Shown here: piece after piece, positions 7,943 to 14,801 of the stretch
Numbering within the stretch: position 1 is the stretch's first letter
Layout of the letters: each line of letters opens with the position of its first letter
From: Pseudomonas californiensis
GTDB taxonomy: Bacteria > Pseudomonadota > Gammaproteobacteria > Pseudomonadales > Pseudomonadaceae
Assembly: GCF_021147775.1 (NCBI RefSeq)
Contig: NZ_JAGTPK010000036.1
Coordinates: forward strand, 1-55,836
Length of the DNA stretch: 55,836 nucleotides
Direction: 5' to 3'
The notes under the pieces: model-generated
What the model was told of the DNA's origin: nothing
Databases searched by the model: none
The model's input: the letters and a program-made list of their open reading frames with translations, nothing else
Translations under genes and position numbers: made by a program

Positions 7943-9142
7943 ATGCCGTCCTTCGAAACAACTTCCGCCTCCGCGAGCGAACGCTCGACCGGCGCGGGCC
8001 TGTCCATTGCCATTCTGGCGTTGGCAGGCTTCGTGATCGTCACCACTGAATTCCTCATCATAGGCCTGCTGCCCGCGTTGGCACGGGATCTCGGAATCTC
8101 GATCTCTACCGCCGGCTTACTGGTCACGCTCTTCGCTTTCACCGTCATGCTGTTCGGTCCGCCGCTGACCGCGATGCTCTCTCACCTGGATCGTAAACGG
8201 ACCTTCATTGTCATTCTGCTGATCTTCGCGGCCTCCAATGCGCTGGCAGCGGTATCCAGCAATATATGGGTGTTGGCGCTCGCGCGGTTCATTCCAGCGT
8301 TGGCCTTGCCTGTGTTCTGGGGCACCGCCAGCGAAACAGCCGGTATGCTGGCTGGCCCGAAGCAGGCAGGCAAAGCGGTGGCTCAGGTCTATCTGGGGAT
8401 TTCAGCGGCCATGCTGTTCGGCATCCCGCTGGGTACCGTGTTTGCCGACGCAGTTGGATGGCGCGGGGCGTTTTGGGCGCTGACGTTGTTGTCTGTGCTG
8501 ATGGCATTGCTGCTGGCGCTGTCGATGCCGACCCTGGCACCGACCGCAAAAGTCGGCCTTGCCAAGCAGGCCAGGATCCTGCGTGATCCGCACTTCATCG
8601 CGAACCTGCTGCTGTCGATTCTATTGTTCACCGCCATGTTCGGCGCCTACACCTACCTGGCTGACACACTTGAGCGCATCGCGGGCATCGAGCCCGCACA
8701 GGTCGGCTGGTGGTTGATGGGCTTTGGCGCCGTGGGCCTGATCGGCAACGCACTCGGTGGCAAGTATGTGGATCGCAGCCCGCTGGGTTCCACGATGGTG
8801 TTTGCCTTGTTACTGGCCCTGGGCATGACCGCAAGCGTTCCGGCAGCCGCATCGCTGCCACTATTGGCTGTGGTGCTGGCAGTGTGGGGTATCGCGCACA
8901 CAGCGCTGTTCCCGATCTGCCAGATCCGGGTCATGAATGCAGCGCCCCATGCGCAGGCACTGGCCGGGACACTCAACGTCTCGGCCGCCAATGCCGGTAT
9001 CGGTTTGGGTTCGATCATTGGTGGCGTCACCATTGAGCATCTGGGCCTTGGCGCCGTTGGCTATGTTGCAGCCGTGGTCGCCGTGTTGGCTATAGCGCTG
9101 GCCTGGATCACCTTGCTGAAAAGTACCAAAGTCGCCGGCTAG
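7943..9142 (+). CDS. MFS drug/metabolite efflux transporter (DHA1, AraJ-like)
   Basis: A 399-residue 12-helix major facilitator. Start ATG 7943 begins a polar N-terminus followed by helix 1 (ILALAGFVIVTTEFLIIGLLP) and the loop 2-3 motif LSHLDRKR. Motif FVIVTTEF is typical of the AraJ/YdhP efflux branch that exports sugars, purines or drugs. The divergent LysR gene probably regulates it. No partner gene lies downstream; a long-loop inverted repeat follows the stop. Confidence 0.85.
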   Translation: MPSFETTSASASERSTGAGLSIAILALAGFVIVTTEFLIIGLLPALARDLGISISTAGLLVTLFAFTVMLFGPPLTAMLSHLDRKRTFIVILLIFAASNALAAVSSNIWVLALARFIPALALPVFWGTASETAGMLAGPKQAGKAVAQVYLGISAAMLFGIPLGTVFADAVGWRGAFWALTLLSVLMALLLALSMPTLAPTAKVGLAKQARILRDPHFIANLLLSILLFTAMFGAYTYLADTLERIAGIEPAQVGWWLMGFGAVGLIGNALGGKYVDRSPLGSTMVFALLLALGMTASVPAAASLPLLAVVLAVWGIAHTALFPICQIRVMNAAPHAQALAGTLNVSAANAGIGLGSIIGGVTIEHLGLGAVGYVAAVVAVLAIALAWITLLKSTKVAG

Positions 9143-9148
9143 AAAAAC

Positions 9149-9213
9149 GCGCACGCCTTGGACAGACAAGTCGGCCCACTTACCGTGGATCAAGGACAAT
9201 TATGGGCGTGCGC
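9149..9213. repeat. Long-loop inverted repeat after the MFS gene
   Basis: GCGCACGCC (9149-9157) is perfectly complementary to GGCGTGCGC (9205-9213), separated by 47 bases. It starts 6 bp after the MFS stop codon. It may act as a weak terminator or RNA structure; no U-run follows. Confidence 0.4.
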
Positions 9214-9324
9214 TCATTGGAGTTGCGCACAGATAGGCAGCGCCAAGGCTCTGGTCGGGGACAAGCATCGCGAAGGCTGACACTCAATTTTCATCCAGGT
9301 AATGGCAAATTGAACTTCCCATGG

Positions 9325-9370
9325 CCTGACTGAAAGGCCAAACTCTCCCCCTTCGGTCAGGAACGGGGAG
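9325..9370 (+). promoter_or_regulatory. Structured leader overlapping the diguanylate cyclase ribosome binding site
   Basis: Two six-base stems interleave just before the GGDEF gene. CCTGAC (9325-9330) pairs with GTCAGG (9356-9361), and CTCCCC (9345-9350) pairs with GGGGAG (9365-9370). The latter is the Shine-Dalgarno sequence of the gene starting at 9374. The stems cannot both form as simple hairpins, so they are alternatives or a pseudoknot. GGA occurs in TCAGGAAC and in the SD itself, the core bound by RsmA/CsrA. Regulation by RsmA or by RNA refolding is inference. Confidence 0.4.
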
Positions 9371-9373
9371 TGT

Positions 9374-10483
9374 ATGACCGGTTCGACTCAGATTCCGGTA
9401 CGCGCAATGAACTCATTTCAGGGTAAAAGTCTGGCATTTGCCAAGCGCATTTATGCCCCCAGAACACTTGGCGTCAGCATAGGTTTTCTGACCGTTGCTG
9501 TGTCTCTGTTTTATGTGAACGCTCCTTTCTGGTTGTGGCCGCTGGCGATATTCAATGCGCTGGTCTGGCCACATATTGCTTTTCGCCTGGCCAAGTCCGC
9601 CAGCGAGCCTTACAAGGCTGAATGGCGCAATCTGCTGGTGGACTCTCTGGCCGGTGGTTTTTGGGTAGGTGCCATGGGTTTCAGCCTGATGCCCACGGTG
9701 ACCGTGCTGGCGATGATGGCCATGCACAATATCGCTGCGGCCGGGCCTCGCCTGATGCTTCAGGGTTTCGTTGCGCAGACCTTAGGGGTGCTGATTTCAT
9801 TGCTGGTGTTGAACCCCGAGATCAACCTGCACGGCAACACGGCCCAACTCTATGCGTGCATTCCTGTGCTGGTGGTCTACCCGATTTTCATTGGCTGGAT
9901 GACGCATCAGGTCACGGTCAAGTTATCGGAGCACCGCAATGTGCTCCGCAGGCTGAGCCGTACCGACAGCCTGACCGGCCTGCTCAACCATGGTGCCTGG
10001 AAAGACACGCTGGACATCAAGTTTGCAGAAGCCGAACGCTTGGGGCAGGACTGTGTCGTCGCGTTGATGGACATCGACCGCTTCAAGACGATCAACGACA
10101 CCTATGGCCATCTGGTAGGCGACACCGTGTTGCAGAGCATCAGCCAGGCACTGGTCGAAAACCTTCGTGAAGGTGACTTCATCGGTCGCTGTGGCGGCGA
10201 TGAGTTCTGTGTGATCCTGCCGCGCACTACACCCGTTCAAGCCAGCGAGATTCTTGAACGGCTGCGGCTGGCCATCGACGACACCACTTACTCGCTTCAT
10301 GAAGAACTCAGAGTCAGCCTGAGCATTGGCGTGGCCGGTTTCGCGCAGGACATGACGGACCCCTCCTCATGGCTGCACGAAGCAGACAAGGCGCTGTACC
10401 TTGCCAAAAGCACCGGCCGCAATCGGGTAGTCATCGCTGAAGATGCTAGAACCGACTACACCGCTGAGGGCGCCCAGGCGTAG
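9374..10483 (+). CDS. MASE2-GGDEF diguanylate cyclase
   Basis: A 369-residue membrane enzyme predicted to make c-di-GMP from two GTP. Residues ~20-180 form a MASE2-like membrane sensor (YAPRTLGVSIGFLTV, PHIAFRLAKSASEP, several helices), as in E. coli DgcC/AdrA. The cyclase domain spans ~190-355 with SRTDSLTGLLNHGAW, DIDRFKTINDTYGH and an intact active site GGDEF at 274-278. An RxxD inhibitory site (REGD, 265-268) sits exactly five residues upstream, so product feedback inhibition is expected. There is no EAL domain. The ribosome binding site GGGGAG is buried in a predicted hairpin. An in-frame ATG 12 codons in is an alternative start. Confidence 0.9.
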   Translation: MTGSTQIPVRAMNSFQGKSLAFAKRIYAPRTLGVSIGFLTVAVSLFYVNAPFWLWPLAIFNALVWPHIAFRLAKSASEPYKAEWRNLLVDSLAGGFWVGAMGFSLMPTVTVLAMMAMHNIAAAGPRLMLQGFVAQTLGVLISLLVLNPEINLHGNTAQLYACIPVLVVYPIFIGWMTHQVTVKLSEHRNVLRRLSRTDSLTGLLNHGAWKDTLDIKFAEAERLGQDCVVALMDIDRFKTINDTYGHLVGDTVLQSISQALVENLREGDFIGRCGGDEFCVILPRTTPVQASEILERLRLAIDDTTYSLHEELRVSLSIGVAGFAQDMTDPSSWLHEADKALYLAKSTGRNRVVIAEDARTDYTAEGAQA

Positions 10484-10486
10484 GCA

Positions 10487-10930
10487 TCAGCGCCGATCCT
10501 TGAATAACACGTCAAACAACCTCGGAAAGCCCTTGATGCTGATAGCCTTCATGAAGGCCTGACGAATGTCAGCTGCAAGGCTTTCAAGGGTTATTTCCTT
10601 GGGTTTTACGACTTTGTTCGCAGCACCAGCAGGGCCCTCCTTATCGGTATCTCCCGACATGCGTTTGTCCCTGTACGAGGTCAGGATGGAGTTTTCTTTC
10701 TTGAAGTCATATTTGGCCTTGCCAAGCACCGACGCATCCAGGCGTGGGTCATTGGTCCCGGAGACGCGCTGTTTAAGCATCGCTTCACCGCTTATCGTTA
10801 CATTGAGGTCTTTGAAGACCCGCTCTGTAGAACGGGCCGATGGTGCTCCCTGTTCTTTTGAAGCCGCTATTTTTTTGTCAATTTGCTGCATGATGATGGT
10901 TGGATTGGCATTCGAACTTATTACTCTCAT
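10487..10930 (-). CDS. Hypothetical protein, 147 aa
   Basis: Not recognised. The start is well supported (AGGGAG about 7 bases before the ATG). The protein is soluble, charged and Lys-rich, with no signal peptide or membrane segment. It has an N-terminal SSNANPTIIMQQIDKK, a Gly/Ala/Lys middle and a helical C-terminus (LAADIRQAFMKAISIKG). It converges on the diguanylate cyclase with 3 bp between stop codons. It begins a run of unrecognised genes up to about 12.8 kb. Confidence 0.55.
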   Translation of the reverse strand: MRVISSNANPTIIMQQIDKKIAASKEQGAPSARSTERVFKDLNVTISGEAMLKQRVSGTNDPRLDASVLGKAKYDFKKENSILTSYRDKRMSGDTDKEGPAGAANKVVKPKEITLESLAADIRQAFMKAISIKGFPRLFDVLFKDRR

Positions 10931-10990
10931 CAGTCACTCCCTGTTGAAGCCCTCAGGTGAGGGCTTGAATCGCGCTCCTTGCGTAACGTA

Positions 10991-11236
10991 TTAAAACGCC
11001 CGCCCCTGTGAGGCCCCGACGCCCCAAGCGCTTCGAGGCGCACAGATCACGTCTGTATCAAGCCTCAGAATTTCAATGTATTCACGCGGATGCCCAGCCG
11101 TAAACGGCGCTCGCTGATTGCGGCATTGTTCGATCATTGGCAAAACCGGGCGCGTGCACATCGGAAGAAACAGGCCTGCACACACGATCAAGCTACCCAT
11201 TGCCCATCCCATTATTTTTTTCGAATGCTTAGCCAT
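10991..11236 (-). CDS. Small hypothetical protein with N-terminal hydrophobic segment
   Basis: About 81 residues from ATG 11234-11236, or 94 from an upstream in-frame ATG. One hydrophobic stretch (IMGWAMGSLIVCAGLFLPMC) near the N-terminus could be a signal anchor or a lipoprotein-like signal. The remainder is polar with three more cysteines. There is no good ribosome binding site at either start. I do not recognise it. It lies 13 bp upstream of no partner on its strand and could be a degenerate gene. Confidence 0.35.
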   Translation of the reverse strand: MAKHSKKIMGWAMGSLIVCAGLFLPMCTRPVLPMIEQCRNQRAPFTAGHPREYIEILRLDTDVICAPRSAWGVGASQGRAF

Positions 11237-11287
11237 TGAGATCGGATCTCTGATCACGCCCATGCGGACAGTCATGTAGCCGATGCA

Positions 11288-12007
11288 TCAACCTGCGCAG
11301 CTCTGAAAAACCGACAGGTTGTCCAAGAGCCATTGGGGAGTACGCGTTTTGAGTAGCACACTGACGGGCTGCTCCAGTGTCAGCTTGCCGTAGAGCGCCT
11401 CCTCGTGATCCAGGTGGGTTTGCTGGACGACGCGGTAGTCCAGCGGATAGATGCTTTTTTCGATAGGCAACAGGCGATCAAAGTGCTCAAGCAAACCATG
11501 GAAGACGATTCGCCGCTCGACCGTGTCCCGCGTGGTGGCAATCAGCTGAGCGAAATATTCGCTGTCGTGCTGTCGCAGCGCATCGTGCGCGGCATAACGC
11601 TGGATCAGGCTGTAAGGTGCCGTATCGTCAAACACGACGCAGCACAAATGCTCTCTCGGCAGCCCTTGGAAAGGGTTATCAGCAGGCGGTCGTCGGTGAT
11701 GTACACCCAGAACGAATTGCACGACGCCCTCGCACAACGCTTGCCGTTTGCGGCCGCGAATACCGGCTGAATCTTCGAATACCGGCGCTTGACGCCCTTG
11801 TTCCTTGACCTGCCGGGACAGTTTGGCGAACTGGCCTGCGGGCCCTGACAGCCTGGCCTGCTGCTCGGCGAGCAGCGGAAAAGGAATAACTGATTGACGG
11901 GCGGCAAGCTGTTGAAATTCCGCCATCACCTTGATGCCGGACAAGTGCGGGTCCGGCCGCGCTGACTGGTCGGTACGCGTATCGCTCCGAGAAATACAAA
12001 CAGTCAT
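11288..12007 (-). CDS. Hypothetical protein, 239 aa
   Basis: Not recognised. The start ATG 12005-12007 has a strong AAAGGAG site. The protein is soluble, lacks a signal peptide, and has a polar first ~95 residues. A denser domain (~95-235) follows with VVQFVLGVHHRRPPADNPF, REHLCCVVFDDTAPYSLIQRY and a C-terminal SVLLKTRTPQWLLDNLSVF. The paired CC and hydrophobic strands suggest a folded enzyme-like or effector-like domain, but I cannot assign a function. The region upstream is AT-rich for over 500 bp. Confidence 0.55.
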   Translation of the reverse strand: MTVCISRSDTRTDQSARPDPHLSGIKVMAEFQQLAARQSVIPFPLLAEQQARLSGPAGQFAKLSRQVKEQGRQAPVFEDSAGIRGRKRQALCEGVVQFVLGVHHRRPPADNPFQGLPREHLCCVVFDDTAPYSLIQRYAAHDALRQHDSEYFAQLIATTRDTVERRIVFHGLLEHFDRLLPIEKSIYPLDYRVVQQTHLDHEEALYGKLTLEQPVSVLLKTRTPQWLLDNLSVFQSCAG

Positions 12008-12569
12008 GAATTGCTCCTTTTTATTGTTTCGTGTGTTGTGCAGATAGATGCTTCGGTACTTCAATCACCCTGCAATACCCTCGCAGGCGAGAAACATGAC
12101 GCAGAAGACGCTGGGCCTGGGCCTGAGAAAGGGCCACTGAACACGTGCCAAGCGATATTCGGGCTACAACCCCAGATCGATGCGTCAAAGGCCCCCAGCC
12201 TTAAGTGATCATCTGTTTGCCAGCCTGGTCTGGACTCATCAGAAATGACGCAACTCTGGCCACGATCAAGTTCCAGCCCGGCAGTAATGAGTATCGAAAC
12301 AATCTGTTTGCCATAGCAGTAATAATGTTGAACATCCTGAAATTCGAGCAGCGTTCACGTATCGACTTACAAGCCACGCTCCATCCGTATTGCCCTGCGC
12401 AGGAGGGATGGCAATTCAGTCAAACACTGTCACGCCATTTCTAATAAAAGGCAGCGCACCGTAAGTCAGTTAAAAACAACTTGGCTCGGGCATTTATCCA
12501 CCGTCAACAAACCGGGAGCTCCCGGTTAACCTGAGCACTCATCTGGCGCGTACGCCCTTAAAGCCCACA
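12008..12569. other. Gene-poor stretch, 560 bp
   Basis: No convincing gene is seen between the 239-aa protein and the LuxR-type gene. A frame at 12205-12444 lacks a ribosome binding site and has an unconvincing composition. The notable feature is the 18-bp perfect palindrome at 12510-12527. Promoter elements for the 11288-12007 gene should lie in its first 150 bp. Confidence 0.3.
12510..12527. repeat. 18-bp perfect palindrome (possible operator or terminator)
   Basis: AACCGGGAGCTCCCGGTT is a perfect self-complementary sequence without a loop, 43 bp downstream of the stop of the minus-strand LuxR-type gene. Lack of a loop argues against a hairpin terminator and favours a dimeric protein site, though a cruciform terminator for the LuxR-type gene is possible. 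Confidence 0.4.
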
Positions 12570-12818
12570 TTATGTATGGATGGTGTCAGCGCACAATCCG
12601 ACAGATGTAGGGGGTTGCAGTATTTTTGGTAGCAACAACCGGGAAACACATCGCGCCATCAGTTCCGCACGGCTCCTGGCCTGATTCTTTCTGAGCAGCG
12701 AGGATACGTGATCCCGTACGGTGTAGCCGCTGATGCAGAGTTTCTGCGCGATTTCCTTGTTGGTGCAGCCCTGCAGCAGCAGGCCCAGAACTTCTTGCTC
12801 TCGGGTAGTCGCCAACAT
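12570..12818 (-). CDS. Single-domain LuxR-type (GerE) DNA-binding regulator
   Basis: An 82-residue protein consisting almost only of a LuxR helix-turn-helix: TTREQEVLGLLLQGCTNKEI, then AQKLCISGYTVRDHVSSLLRKN. Start ATG 12816-12818 is preceded by AAAGGAAAG. A longer frame reaching 12917 has no comparable site. No receiver or ligand-binding domain is present, so activity would depend on expression level or a partner protein. It sits in an AT-rich segment next to unrecognised genes, which suggests local accessory regulation. Confidence 0.75.
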   Translation of the reverse strand: MLATTREQEVLGLLLQGCTNKEIAQKLCISGYTVRDHVSSLLRKNQARSRAELMARCVSRLLLPKILQPPTSVGLCADTIHT

Positions 12819-13345
12819 GATCTTTCCTTTTGTGATCACTTTGTCCACAGGTGAACGTGTAGGAAGTCTCTTACATTCACAATCCATGACATCAAGAGTA
12901 AATCGGCACAGAAGCATTTTTATTTAGTGTTCTTTTCTTCTTCACAAAAAATACACCCTTTTCTCATATCTGACAGCCAGCACTCCACCCACCTTTAAAA
13001 ATGACCATTCATTAAACTCGCGAAAATTCCTACATAAACTCCAGACATTTCCTGAGCAGTTTCATATTAAAGCCACAAACAAGCCGTTAACCGAAGTATT
13101 GAACGAAGAATACTTGACAGCAGACGGAGCAAAACCGGCTTTTAACAGAGAGTTGCAAGATAAACTTGAGCACTGATAATTACAATCAGTTGTTACAATT
13201 GGATCCGGGAACATAAAAGAAGCGTGACCTGTGCTTCGTTTGATCGGTGAGGGCGTCAGTACTCGGAGGGATACCAAGTACCGACGCGGGCCGGCGCCCT
13301 GACAAGTACATGTTTGAAGCGCGCCAAGTCTCTGAACAGAGGCCG
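12819..13345. other. AT-rich intergenic stretch
   Basis: About 530 bp, visibly AT-richer than its surroundings up to ~13,210. A plus-strand frame stays open from 12928 to TGA 13174-13176. Its last 40 codons read like coding sequence (FHIKATNKPLTEVLNEEYLT, then AKPAFNRELQDKLEH), but it has no ATG or GTG start. It may be the remnant of a gene whose 5' part was lost. From 13,210 to the MFS stop nothing is seen. Confidence 0.3.
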
Positions 13346-14662
13346 TTAGCGGCCACTGCTTACCGCAACGTCGTCGACGACCACGCCCCTGCGCAGACCA
13401 AACACTGCGGCGGTAGTCAGGCCGACTGCGCCCATGACCAGGCTGTACATCACGCAGACCCAGACATTGAGCGGCATCAGCGCAATCAGCAGCAGCGGTG
13501 TCGTGCTGGCCCAGAAGGCGTAGGCGATGTTGTAAGTGAATGATATGCCCGATACCCGAATGCTTGCCGGGAACAATCCGACCATGACAGAGGGCACCAC
13601 GCCAACGATGCCACAGGCCAGGCCAGCGATAGCGTAGGCGACGCCAAGCGGCAGCCACTGTTGAATCAGGCTGGCGTACAACACGCCGATCCCCAATGGT
13701 AGAAGCGCACTGTAAAGCATGACGCCCCGCCAGGCCCCTATGCGGTCAACCAGCTTGCCGGCAAGCACGCAGCCGATGTTGAGAAAGACGATGCCCGCAG
13801 CGCTCAATGCGAAGGTGTGGCTGGCGCTGATGCCAAAACGCTGTTGCATGACCGTCGGCGTGATGACCACCAGCACCACCACAGCGGAGGTCAGAACGAA
13901 GGTCAACAGCGCGGCGGGCAATAGCGAAGCACGATGCTCACGCAGCACTTGCCCCAGCGGCAGGCCCTGCATGTCTTCGCGCTGAGCGTGCATCGCCATG
14001 AACACCGGTGTTTCGCTCAGCCAGCGGCGCAGCCATACGCCGACCACCCCGAAGACACCGCCCAGCAGGAAGGGAATGCGCCATGCCCATTCGAGGATTT
14101 CCGCCGGGCTGAACATGCGGGCCAGCCACGTCGCCGTCAGCGCACCCAGCAGATAGCCGAACGTCAAACCGGCCTGCAGCACACCCAGCGCGTAGCCCCG
14201 ATGCCCCTTGGGTGCATGCTCGGCGACGAACACCCAGGCGCTCGGCACTTCACCGCCCACCGCAGCGCCTTGAAGGATGCGCAGTGCCAGCAGCACCAAC
14301 GGCGCCCAATAGCCGATTTGTGCGTAGGTCGGCATGACACCAATCAGCAGGCAAGGCAGCGCCATCATCAGAATACTGAGGCTGAAGACCCGCTTGCGTC
14401 CCAGCCGGTCAGCGAAATGGGCCATGACGATGCCGCCAAGCGGACGCGCCAGATAGCCGGTCACGAAAATCCCGAAGCTTTGCAGCAGACGCAGCCATTC
14501 GGGCATGTCCGGGGGGAAAAACAGCTGGCTGAGGGTCAACGCAAAGAAAACGAAGATGATGAAGTCGTAGATTTCCAGCGCCCCGCCCAAGGCCGCAAGG
14601 CTCAGCGTCTTGTAGTCGGACCGGGTAAAGGGCTGAGGAGATGGTCGAACGATGGCCGTCAT
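13346..14662 (-). CDS. MFS transporter, metabolite:H+ symporter (MHS) type
   Basis: A 438-residue 12-helix transporter of the MHS branch (ProP/citrate/ketoglutarate permease-like). Signatures include ALGGALEIYDFIIF in helix 1, LARPLGGIVMAHFADRLGRK in loop 2-3 and ILQGAAVGGEVPSAWVFVAE in helix 4. Start ATG 14660-14662 gives the canonical N-terminus and has a GGGGG site. It follows the siderophore-receptor gene on the same strand (139 bp gap). It may therefore move a siderophore or its breakdown product across the inner membrane; that is inference. Confidence 0.85.
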   Translation of the reverse strand: MTAIVRPSPQPFTRSDYKTLSLAALGGALEIYDFIIFVFFALTLSQLFFPPDMPEWLRLLQSFGIFVTGYLARPLGGIVMAHFADRLGRKRVFSLSILMMALPCLLIGVMPTYAQIGYWAPLVLLALRILQGAAVGGEVPSAWVFVAEHAPKGHRGYALGVLQAGLTFGYLLGALTATWLARMFSPAEILEWAWRIPFLLGGVFGVVGVWLRRWLSETPVFMAMHAQREDMQGLPLGQVLREHRASLLPAALLTFVLTSAVVVLVVITPTVMQQRFGISASHTFALSAAGIVFLNIGCVLAGKLVDRIGAWRGVMLYSALLPLGIGVLYASLIQQWLPLGVAYAIAGLACGIVGVVPSVMVGLFPASIRVSGISFTYNIAYAFWASTTPLLLIALMPLNVWVCVMYSLVMGAVGLTTAAVFGLRRGVVVDDVAVSSGR

Positions 14663-14801
14663 GAAGCCCCCGAAACATGTTTGAAATGAGCGCCCTGCGC
14701 TCGCTGGGCGCGAAGAATAGCAAAGCTTGCCGCCCCATGTGCGGCATGGCCCGGCGCTGGACAGACCAGCGGTAGCGCAAGGCCGTGCGAGGCGGATCAG
14801 G

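Noticed and set aside
6967..8049. Plus-strand frame of 360 codons across the LysR gene and the start of the MFS gene
   Set aside because: Antisense to a clear LysR regulator and overlapping a real MFS start; composition (Arg/Gln/His-rich) is that of a high-GC shadow frame.
9301..9373. c-di-GMP riboswitch before the diguanylate cyclase
   Set aside because: The segment is too short and lacks the conserved three-way-junction elements; the stems are better explained as an RBS-sequestering leader.
12205..12444. Small plus-strand frame of 79 codons in the gene-poor stretch
   Set aside because: Starts at GTG without a ribosome binding site, and its translation shows no domain or protein-like pattern.
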